This document shows, in pieces, positions 23,301 through 35,300 of a stretch of DNA of 64,000 bases. The DNA is from Cheilinus undulatus (taxonomy: Eukaryota; Chordata; Actinopteri; Labriformes; Labridae): contig NC_054868.1 of assembly GCF_018320785.1 (NCBI RefSeq), forward strand, positions 48,181,874 through 48,245,873, written 5' to 3'. Numbering within the stretch: position 1 is the first letter of the stretch; the number at the start of each line of letters is the position of its first letter. A program made the translations under genes and the position numbers. A model generated the notes under the pieces. That model saw only the letters and a list, made by a program, of their open reading frames with translations. It was not told where the DNA came from and searched no databases.

Positions 23301-26300
23301 GACTAGTTTCCAGTACCAGCGGGTGGACTGACACTGCCAGAGAGCGAGGCGTGACAAAAACAAACCGGGGGGGAGAAAACAGAAGCAGAGCGAGTGACTG
23401 TGTTAGAAGCTGTAGCAGCACAGTGGGACAAAGAATTAATAAAGAAAAACGTCATGCATGTGAGGGTTTGGGTGTGTTTGGTTACCGAGTCCTGAGCAGG
23501 CTGCAGGTCGGTGCACTGGGACCGGGGGGGCTCTTCTTCTTCTGTGCTTTCTCTTAGCTTCTGGTTCAGCTGCATTGAAACAGGGATGCATTCAAGTTTT
23601 CATTTAAAGAGAGATATGAAAAACACTTTCAGTATTTTTGCACATTTATTTGTGTATCCTCCTTGTGACATGACAACAGTATAATTGTTATAATTCTCCA
23701 CCAATGTTTTCCAAGCTTAACTTTTGCAAAAGTCCACCATTAATCTACCATGAATCTCTGTTTTTGGCTTCAAAGACTGATGTGTCTTAAATCTCTCTCT
23801 GGTCTAAGAGGACCTAGAAGTGAAATAGCTGGACTTTATTTTCAAAAGAAACGTTCCTGTTCATGTGCACCAAATATTTCCTGCCCGACTGCTTCATCAA
23901 CCTCGGGCAGTAGAAAGCAGTACTGGCAGCCAAAGTCCTCCCGAAACACGAGAAGGTGCCAACGGTCCGTGGCAAATCTACTGACAAGGAGAGTGTGAGT
24001 ATGTTTTGTGTTTCTTCTCTACAATGTTAGTTTTGTCTAAACCCAAGAATTTTCCATGAGGGAGACAAGATTTTTGGTAATAAATTTTCGAATGAAAAGT
24101 AAGTTTAGTTTTCATCGGGGACATTAAAATGAGATTTAATGTTAGTAATGCACTATAAGATGTTCAAAAACCATGATAGGCAAACAAGCAGGCATGCTCA
24201 TACTCACACTTACGGCCAGTTTAGAGTTATCAATTAACCTAACGAGCACGCGTTTGGTCTGGAAGCTGGAGTACCTGCAGAGGACTCACGCATGCATGGG
24301 TGGAACGTGCAAATGTGAAGCCCCATTAATAGAATATATAAAATAAAACTGTATTAATTACATACAAGGCCCTGCTTGTCTGGCTTCTACACATATAAGT
24401 GAATTACTCAGCCCTTCGTCTAGCAGCAACCTTCTCCAATTGTCTGATCAGGGTGTCCTAAAAGTCATTCAAATGATAAATCCTGAGGTGATCATGCATT
24501 TGCAGTGGCAGCTCCTAAACTTCCCTTTGACATCAGGTTTCTATTAAAAATGTACTAAAAACTCATTTTCATAGGTGAGCATTTTTATAAAATCTACCCC
24601 CCCAGTTTTTACCTGTGTTTATGAGGAATGTTTGCAGGTTTGTGTGATTTATTGTGGGTATGTTTGTTATGCTTGTGCGTCTGTTTGTCCCTACTAGGAT
24701 TTACGGAGCACTTTGTAACTATGTGTTTCAAAAAGTGCCATATTTAAAAAAGTTTATTAGTATTGAGTTCACAGCTATTTTTTTTTAACCATTTTGTCTC
24801 GCCTTGACTTTTTTTCATAAATAGCTTGTAAAACATCAACCCTGTGGTGCACAGTCAAGTTCTAAACATCCTTTATTTCAGGACAACCTTGGCTTAATGA
24901 ATATGTGTGCTGCAGTAATGTCACATGATTTTTAAAAAAAATATGGGGCTATAAAGGCAAAAAAATAAAAATAAAATAAATAATCGGACATTTTTATGTA
25001 TTAAACAGTAAAAATAAATGACTCAGAGTTTTGTCTGAGAATTAAAAAATCATCATTCTGTAACATTAAGCCTCAAAATTATTTACATTTTTACAAAACA
25101 AAGTCCTTGCACTTTTGGGGATTTGAATCATTATTTAAAATGCAGTGACTCTCAATTATGAGTCATTTGGACTCGCTCCTTAATTTTTCAAGTCTGTGCA
25201 CATGTGCTGTTCAGCAAAGCATGACATGACGACGGAACAGCACACCACTGGTTGTCACAATCCAGTCGCAAAGAATTTTGGGATACAAACAGACAATATG
25301 TCGGCAGGCTAACTGGTTAACTGCAGAAACGATTCAAAATGGATTCTAAATGGATAAAAAGAGGTCTAGTATCAGGTTTACTAGTGTGGATTGAATCTTT
25401 AAATATCCTGGAACATCAGCCAAGTTCCAGGCTGAGTAGAAAACGTTCTGTAAGAGCTATGAATGCATGGAGAGCGTCATTAGAAAGGCACAGAAGAGAG
25501 CTTTCAGAGGATTCATGGTTCAAAAGTTATCAAGCAAACCAGGGGTATGCCTGCAGCCCAGATTCGTGCTGCGTGTGCTCTAAGAGTTAAATCAATGTTT
25601 TTAGAAAACTAAATTGTAAACAACTATATTTTAAAACATTTATGACTTATCTCTAAACATCTTTATTTTAACATCTTAATATTTTTATATTTTGGTCTGC
25701 GTGTGTTCTTAAACATCCATCTTTCCCAGGTAATCAGTTATTTAGTTTGAGTGATGAACTTAATGCCAAAACTACCTGATCATTATGCTCTAACTCAGTA
25801 GGATCTATGAGTTTGCATCTGTTCAGATGATGCAGGATTGCATAACAGCAGATCATCCTTCATTTTCAGGCTTGCCTGGTGCTCACTTTTGATCATTGTT
25901 GATGTCAAAAACCAGCTCTTGCAGAGGCTGTCTCAGTGTTCATGGCGCTAGCTACCTTCAGTGACTGAAACTACTTTTACCTCCCATCAAAAATACCCCT
26001 GGTTTAGTCCCTAGACTCAGTGTTCTGTCCCGATATGACCCCAGGGTTCACACAACCTTGTGCTGTCATTGGCTTGTACATTTTTGCAAATTAAACACTG
26101 TGGCTGTTGAGCATCATCAAGACTGCATCGCTCTGTCATACTCCACCCAAAAGCTACTTGGTTATGTTACTTTTATGCCAGTTCCAGGTGATGTTTCCGG
26201 ATTTCTTGCTTGTTTGTATGCAGGAAACCACTGCAGCTGAAACCTAGGCTATAATGTTGGAGTTGGAGCTGATATTAGCAGCTGATCATGCTGTAGTTAT

Positions 26301-29300
26301 TAGAGAAAAGGAGAGGAGACCTCAGAGGACATAGGAGTGCTGCATCAGCTCAGGGTTATTTTTTTGCACTCGTTCAGCCACTGAGGGAGACATGAATGAG
26401 CAGCAGCTGCTGGCAAGTAGATCTGACTAGTTGTTTCACTGTCTGCAGCCATTAACTCACTCTACAGTACACACCATATGCCTGTAGACAACGTGGCGAT
26501 TGGCAGTCACCCAGTGCTACTACAAGGCTAATTGCATGGCCTCTGTGAAGGGTTCAGGGCGATGTGTACCTACAGCGTTATAGTGCAGATTTTTGGATCA
26601 GGAGAATAAATCAGGATTTACAGCTGTGTTGTCCCATTCATGCAGTAGGGGTAGGTGTATTAGCATTACAGTGTATCAGTACTAGCACAATTCAGCAGTG
26701 TATTAGCACAGAAATTAACAGCTGGATATATTTCCCTGCATGCTTATCATGCAGATTTTGTGATACTAACTGTACTGCAGAAATGTTTAGTTATTTTTAA
26801 AGGTTAAAATTTGTCACAATAAATATTTTTGTTTAAATGCTTTGAAGGCCCAAATAAAGATCAGAGGCTTCAGCAGCATGGTGGAAGCATAAATGAATTA
26901 CAGTTTAATTTGGTCTTCATGACTTCTAAAAACATTTTCTTTAACCAAATATGATATAAAAGAAAAGTGACTGATTTTTAACTAAAATCGTAACTGTGAT
27001 ATTATGATTTTCTCACCCTGTTGACCCAGAAGATCAGAGCGTTCTCCCATGGAGCCCCGACACCCATCTGCTCCGCCTCCACTGCCATCTTCACCTGATC
27101 CACCGTTTCTTTAGCCGCCAGAGTCATCAGAGACTCGATGAGAGCCAGGTGAGCTTTCTGCACCAATCACAAGAGGGAAAGTTTATCCCATTAAAGCCTG
27201 AAAACACAAATTATAGCTCGAAAATTCTAATTTTTTGGAACTGAAATATTTATTTCACTTTCAACTGAAATCCAAAAAATTGAATTTCCATAAAATTTAA
27301 CATATATTTTTTGTATCTCATTTGATACATTAGGGTTTTTTGGTAACTCATAATCCACTTGAGGGCATTTTTTATCATTTATCAGATTGTACTCAGGAGT
27401 TTTGTTTTTTTTAGTAATCTATGATCATATTGATTAGATAGAGGTATCATAAAAGTATGTATCAAATATGATACAACAGGCTTTAAGGGGTTAACCACCA
27501 CACCACACAAATGAATGAACATCTAAATATTGTCTGCAGACCCACCGTCTTGATGGGGACATGGCTCAGGTCCTCCTCTGTCACATCTGCATCCTGGACT
27601 TTTGCAGTGACTCCCTTCTTGATGAGAAACTGCAGCAGGGCTGAGTTGTCAACGGGAGCGCTCTGTGTAGCAGGAGGAGAGGTAGCATGAGCCTGAGCCA
27701 GCAGGGCCTGGACTCTGCAGTAGATCTCCGGGGAGAGAAGCAGCTTGGACACGGATGGCTTGAGGTGTTCTTGTTCATATTGGTCCTTATAGAGCGGCTC
27801 CCGCAACTCCACAGGAACATTTTCTGAAAAAGAAGAGGCAGATTGTGAGATTTAAAGCAACAGCAGTGTAAAGCTGGGGATGGCATCACAAAAGTAAGTC
27901 TTTCCTCTGACCCAGACTGATACACAGCAAAACAAATCTAGCATGCATTACTATGAAAAATGCACAGACAGTCATTGCTCCAAGCAGTTTGACATTTTAG
28001 AGTTTGGTTAAAGGCTGCAGCAACTTGATATAATACTTTGAAATAATAGCCAGATATGCATAATCTCCCTTCTCCTTCCCATCATTTGTGATTCATCTGT
28101 TGCCCTCTGAAGGTCAAAAGTTTCACATTTTTGTAAAATATGCTGATATTTCCCCATTCACCTGCCCAAAATTCACATCCATAGTTAACAGGGGTTAAAT
28201 CTTGAATAAAATGATGATCTGAAAGTTCTGCAAAAGAGCAAGAAATTGTTTTTGGATCAAATCTAAACCCTCAAAACATTTAGATAAATTGCATCGACAC
28301 ACCAGATGAATAAACATGGTTAAATGTGACATTTTTACAGTCTCTGATTTCTGTCTGGTGGTATCTGAAGCCCAAATTCTTCACTTTTCTGAAAAATATT
28401 TCAACAGTTTTCTTCTTGATTTGCACAAAACACACAAAAGACCTTCATGGATGAATCCCAAAGAATACGATGATACCAAATTTCTACTAGTAAAACCTTG
28501 AAAATTTTTCATAAATCAAATTAAAATATCCCAAATATTTGCATGATTCCCAGAGGGTCACTCTCAGAAGCTTTTGGCATTTGCATATTTCTCTAGTGTC
28601 ATCTGCAGGTCAAACCTGTACGTCTTCTTCCACTGCTTATCCAGGACCAGGTCACAGAGGCAGCAGGCGAAGTGGGTCAACCCAGACATCCCTCTACCCG
28701 CTGATATTTTCTAACTCTGTTCCCAGACCAGACGGGATTTAAAATCCCTCCAGCGTATTCCAGGTCTACTCTGAGGTCTCCTCCCAGGTGGACGAACCCA
28801 AAAGACCTCTAAAGGCAGGCCTGTAGGATGCATCCTGATTGGACACTCCAACCACCTCAACTGACTCCTTTAGATAGGAAGGAGCAGCAGCTCTACTTCA
28901 GGTTCCCTACCGATGTCTGAACTCCTCACCTGGCTGAGCCCAGTCACCCTCCAGAGAAAAAAATCAGGCTGCTCTGCAGTCTCCTTTTTTCAGTCACTGC
29001 TCAAAGCTCATGACCATAGATGAGGACTGGGAGGTAGATGGACAGGTAAATTGAAAGCTTTGCCTCCCTCAATGTTAAAATATCTTTAATATTTCTCTAC
29101 ATTTCTCTAAATAATTTGCACAGAATGAAAATATGACATTCATTGCTCACAGATGATGAATATTTGGATAATCCTGAAGTATTCCTCAAGTGCAAATGAG
29201 TTTGTGGAAACAAAAACTTCAGATTAGTTGCCATGTAAGACAATATATGAATGCAAGGTCTCCTGAGGATGAACCTGGTGCCAAATCCAGTTTAAACTTT

Positions 29301-32300
29301 ACTTTTTTAATCAAAAAATTCACATTTTTCTCATAAAGCTGAATCAGATAAAATACAAATAAGACATGCATGGTTCTAGGATAATTCCTAGATAATTTAG
29401 TAACAGCAGAGTGTAATTATCTAAGCGGTTCGTCCTCTCTTAGCTAGTGTCTCTGCAACTCTTGTACCTGAGATCGGAGATGAGTGAAGAAATCTGTTAT
29501 CGACACATCCAATACATACTGAATTGAATTAATGGATTTCAGAACCTTATTTTGGTACCCCTATGCAACCCCCACCACTCCATAAGAAAGGCAAAAAATA
29601 CAATTGAAGACTTTGTAAAGACTTTCATGGTTACAAAGGATGAATCTGTCTTCCTTTGTTGCTCCTGTGGCTTATTATTCTGTGCTTTTCTGTGGTAGAA
29701 TATGCAGTCAACAGCCACTCAGCTTTCTGCAAATCTAATGCCACGCAATCATGCTGAGCTGCAATCTGTGTTTATTGCTAATTTGCAAATATTAACATGT
29801 TAATGTGCCAACCAAAATCATGAACAAGGGAACATTGCATCTAATTATTATTAGCATGTTAGCATCATGGATGTGTTTGGCATTAAACTCGAAGCTTCGC
29901 CATGCAGCCTCTCAGAGCTTAAAGTGGAGGAGAGAAGGAAAGAATCCTCCATGCTAATGAACTCAGAGGAGCTCAGGATTAATATTTCAGAGCCTGAGAG
30001 AGTCCACTCCATCATTATCTGCAGGCAGGGATGATTAGTGAGTGGAGGTGCTCAGTCTGCTGCTCTCTGAGCTTTATGTGAGGAGGATAAACCCTGAAGT
30101 TTACGTTGCAGATATTTGTTGCCTTCCTGCAGAAATAAGAGGAGGGAGTAATGAGTCAGCTTCCCTGCATTGTTCTCTGACAAATAGAGGGATGCCTACT
30201 AATGCAGGGAAACGCTCTGTCGCATTGTACCACGTGGAAACACTATAAAGGTCACACAAGCTACAGCTCTGCTCTACTTTTTCTGTTATGGAGGCGCACT
30301 GGTGGACGTTTAGTGTCCTCTAAGTGGACAGAATCTGACAAAACACCTTCTCAGTGGACCAGATTTGAACAGTGTCCTATTTTGTCCTCTCTAAGAGGAT
30401 GGAATTTGACTTAATACTCTCTTTTTTGCCACTGAAAAAAAAATGCACTGCTTGTCCTTTTGTGCCCTCCCACTGGACAAAATTTGACAAAAAGCCCGCT
30501 TAGGAGCCATTTGAGTGGACAAATTATGACAAAATGTCCTCTAAGTGGAAAAAATGTTAATCGTTCTTCGGTGTGCAAACTTTGACAAACTGTTCCCTTT
30601 AGAGCCTTTAGAGTGGACAAATTATCACAAATGTCCTCTAAGTGGACAAAATTTCAACGCTCCTTCTTTGGTGCCCTCTATTTGGACAATATTTGACAAA
30701 AATTCCTCTAAGGTACCGTTTTTAGTGGACAAATTATGTAATCTAAATGGATAAAATTTGCAGTGATTTCTTTGGCGTCTTCTACAACAAAATGCCCTCT
30801 AAGTGGACAAAATTTCAGAAGTATCCATTTGGCACCTTCTGAGTGAACAAAATTTGACAAAAAGTCCTCTGACATTGGCAAAAGGGCTTCCTTTGTGCCA
30901 CTTGAGTGGAGGAAATTTTGCAAAAAGCCCTTTTGGTGACTTCTTTGTGGACAAACTTTGACAAAAAGTCCTCTAAGGCATCTTTTTAGTGGAAAAATTC
31001 TGACAAAATGTCCTCTTAGAAGACAACGCTAAGAAAGATCCTTCTTTGGTGTCATCTAAGTGGGCAAAATTTGACAATATGTCCTCATAGGCATGATTTG
31101 GGTGGACAATAATGACAAAAGGTCCTCTCAGAGGACAACATTTAGAGTGATCCTTTTTGGGAGCTCTATAAGTGGGCAAAATTTTCAAAGTGATTCCTTT
31201 GATGCCTACAAGGAGGACACAGTTTGGCAAAATTTCCTCTAGGTGAGCAAAATATCCAAAGTGTCGTCTTTGACGTACTATGAGAGGACACAATTAAACT
31301 TCACACTCACTTTGGCACCATTTAAATTGACAAAATTTGCAACATTCATCCATTGGTGCCCTCCACGTGGACAAAATTTGACAAAATATTTTCTAAGACA
31401 CCATTTGAGTGAACAAATTATGACAAAATGTCCTCTAAGAAGACAAGTTTGAAAAGGTCTTTCTGTAGTGCCCTCTATTTGTACAATATTTGACAAAAAG
31501 TCCTCTAAGACGTCCTTTAGTGGACAAATTATTACAAAAGGTCCTCTTACAGACAACATTTAGAAAGCTCTTTCTTTGGTGTCATCTAAGAGGACAAATC
31601 TGACAAATGTCCTCTGAAATTGCCATTTGAGTGGAGGAAATTTTGCAAAAAGCCCTTTTTGGTCACTTCAGTGTGGACTAATTCTGACAAAATGTCCTCT
31701 TAGAAGACAAAACTTATTACTTACATATTGAAAAAATCCTCTTTGCTTCCATTTGAGTGGAACATTTTTGACTATTAATTTCCCTCTTATGGATAGATGA
31801 TAAAGTGCCCTGTAGCATGCACTCTCAGTGGACATTACTTGATTAAAGGCTCTGTAGGGCACATGTCCAAGAGTGGAGAAAATTCATTTAAGAGCCATAA
31901 GTTCCCACGCATTAAGTTAATGTTCCCCGACATCCTCCCTTGTGTATTTTTTTTTAATAAACCAGAGAATGGTACATGATTCCTCCTATATTTTATCACA
32001 GAGGTGACGTAGGTATAATCACATAATAAAAACATGTAATCTTACCCAGGATTCTTTTGTTTTTTCAATAAATGTCTTGCAACTTTTGAGTGCTGCAGCT
32101 CCACTAAATACAGCAGGTGCTGTTTTTTGTCACCCCTGCCCCTCACACAGCCTGAGCCCACCTCTGTGGCGAACTAAACTAAATAACTAGTGAATAAAAG
32201 AGAGCTCCTGAAATGAGGTGACAGTAAGTGACAGTGTCTGACTTTAAGGAGCCTGCAGGAGGAGATAATGTCATCATGTGCATGAACAGCTCAGCCGAGC

Positions 32301-35300
32301 TCCTCCAGACTATTGAGTGTAGGAAGCCCAGACCGGTGTGAGTGGGTCATTTCATAGACACACACACAGTTAGGACACTCAAACGCACACTTCCCTAGCT
32401 GACCCATATTCCAGCTCTGGAAGGCTGCACCAGGAGCCGGGATAATCCTGCAGATTGGATCGGACTTCTCGAAGGCAGTATCAGAGTTCACATCGCTCCA
32501 ATTTACTACAAAAGTCAGAGCTCATTTTCTTTAAGCCCACGCCAATTTTTCTGCTCCTTCATCTGTCTGTGCACATCTAACTGTGACTCATAAAGAGAGC
32601 TACAACTGCTCCTCTCTGTCTGTAACCCACTGAAGAGAGGCCGTCTTATGTAACGCCACTCCTTCTGTCTGTCCCCTCAACAATGGAGGAGAAATACCTT
32701 CATAACAATGAGAAAACCTATCTGTGCCACTGCGTAAACACTAGTTTAAGCACACACCACTGCAGTGTGACACACTCTGTTCGGAGGGTTAAACCCTTGC
32801 CTTTCACACTCTGCAGCACTGGGAGGAAATAGGACTGCTGTCGCTATGGGGACGGTGGAACTGGAAGGCAGCCATTCTGTCTCAATCACGGCAGAGACGA
32901 TGAGACTGGACTGCAGAGCAGGAACCAGCTAACCCATTTAACTTAACACTGATTCAATCAGAAAGAAAACCAACGCAGAAACATGCCTCTGCAGCTAAAG
33001 AGCACAACAGCGCGATGATGCAAAGATGCTCTGCTAAAAATGTCACAAACAGGCACAATGTGGGACTCATTCAAATCTTCCTCCAGCATTATGCTGACAA
33101 TAACAAGAGTGGAGCAGCGGCTAAGAGCTTTAATTGTCCGTTAATCTGCCACTTATTTCCCAGAGTAATTGTTTTTGTTTATAAAATACTAGTCCTGCCA
33201 ATAATGCTGATTCTAGAGTGTCTCTGCTCGCTTCAGCAAAATGCTGCAAAGCTGATAAGATACAGTCCAGATGGAAATGACCCAAAACACACTGCAAAGT
33301 AACACAAGCATTTCTGATAGCAAAGAAAAAGGAAAATGTTTCAATGGACAAGTCCATGATGTCAGCCCAACAGAGCATGCTTTTCAGTTACTAGAGACAA
33401 AACTGAAGGTCTAAAGACCCACAAACAAGCAGCCAATGAGAAAAGCTGAAGTTTAGGCCTGGAAAGGCCTCTCCAGGGGGGAAACTCAGAATTTGGTGAT
33501 GTCCTTGAGCTCCAGACTAACCATTAGCCAACCATGATAGGCATTACAGGGCACCGCATGCCAAAACAACCCAACACAGAAACGTTGTCTTCATCAGAGC
33601 CTATGGAAAAAAACTTCCATAACAGTCATGGAGTAACTCTGATGACCAATCAACAGTCACAGTCCCTCTGATGACCAATCAACAATCAGAGTTACTCTGA
33701 AGACCAATCAACAGTCACAGAGTCACTCAGGATTAATTACCAGTCACAGAGTCACTCTGATGACCAATCAACAGTCACAGAGCCACTCTGATGACTAATC
33801 AACAGTCACAGAGTCACTTTGATGAATACTTAACAGTCACAGAGTTACTCTGATGACCAATCAACAGTCACAGAGTCACTCTGATGACCAATCAACAGTC
33901 ACAGAGTCACTCAGGATTAATTACCAGTCACAGAGTCACTCTGATGACCAATCAACAGTCACAGTCACTCTGATTACCTTTCAACAATCACAGAGTCACT
34001 CCGATCATCTCTCTCTAGAGACCTGAAAATGGCTGTCCACCAACGGTCCCCATCCAGTCTGACTGATTTGAGAGGATTCACCCGGAAGAATGGCAGAAAA
34101 ACCCCCAATCCAGGTATGCAAAGCTTGTTGCATCATATTCTAAAGACTCTAGGCAGAAACTGCTGCCAAAGGTGTTTCAACTAAGTACTGAATAAGGTCT
34201 GAATACTTATGCCAATGTGATATTTCAGGGGTTTTATTTGTTAATAAATGCGCAAAAATGTCTAAAATTCTGTTTTGGCTATGTCATTGACTTTAGCAGC
34301 ATTGGGCTGCAACATAAATTTGAAAAAAGTGTAGGGGGTCTGAATACCGTCTGAATACACAGGATATATCATAGCTTATGTCATTTTTAATTAATTTAGC
34401 CATTTTACAGAAAGGAAACCAAGAGGTAAAGACTTGAGGGACAGACCGTTTCTTTAATCTTAGCCGGGTCATTCCTGGTTTAACAAAAATATGGAGCCAA
34501 TCTGAGTTCTAAAGCTTCATCCTTAGTAAATCCTACTCCGCTTGCCTGGGTAAAAGCTGATTACTTCAACATAAAAAGAAACAGACTTCATTAATATTCT
34601 ACTCTCTTTACTATTTTATTTTAGAGAAGTCATCCTGTGGCCCTGTCAGCTTTTATAAATCTCAGCCGAATCAGGACTGTGCCTTATGTTGGACCTCATG
34701 TGTGGTTTTATTAGTGCTATTTTCTTCTGGGCTTCCATTAAATTTCAATGAGACACCCACTGGGCATTTTCCAGTTGATCGACAACAATGAAGTGTCCTG
34801 CTGGGAGGGTTTCAGCTCATGTTGTCTCCTGCTCCTCTGAGGGGCAGAGCGGACACAAACATGACCAGAAAGTCTGTCTAAAACTATTACTACAGATAAA
34901 ATAACATGGATTATTACATAAAGAGTCACTGAGACTTCACTGTGGCGGTGGGAGCTTACAGAGTGACATCAGCGTTAGTCAGCAGAGCATTAACCCATAT
35001 ACACAGCTCATTACTGACAGGAGATTATCAATGAGGAATAATGCTTCAAAGACGCGATCTACAGACTACTGATAATTAATTTATGTTCAAAGCCAGTTCG
35101 CAAACATAGATGTACAAGTATTCTTTGTCAGGTTTTTCAAATGTGGCTGCTTTCTCTGTTTGGTTTCATTTTTAAATTTGATGTTTTGTTGTGATTTGTA
35201 TTCATGTGTATACATTTTATTCCTTCTAACATCTTTCACATGATCCATCCATTATCTATTCCCCTTGTCCCGTTCAGGGTTGCGAGGTCTGGAGTCGACC

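Noticed and set aside
25339..25590. 83-codon plus ORF (MDSKWIKRGLVSG..) in camsap3 intron 3
   Set aside because: Composition looks protein-like, but there is no recognised motif, splice context or repeat match. Not enough to call a gene.
30411..31559. Several minus-strand ORFs with repeated CPLRGHFVI, looking like a repeat protein
   Set aside because: They fall in all frames, are broken by stops and simply translate the GTGGACAAA array.
33625..34005. Regular repeats that could suggest a CRISPR array
   Set aside because: Units are contiguous with no unique spacers, in a vertebrate genome; it is a minisatellite.
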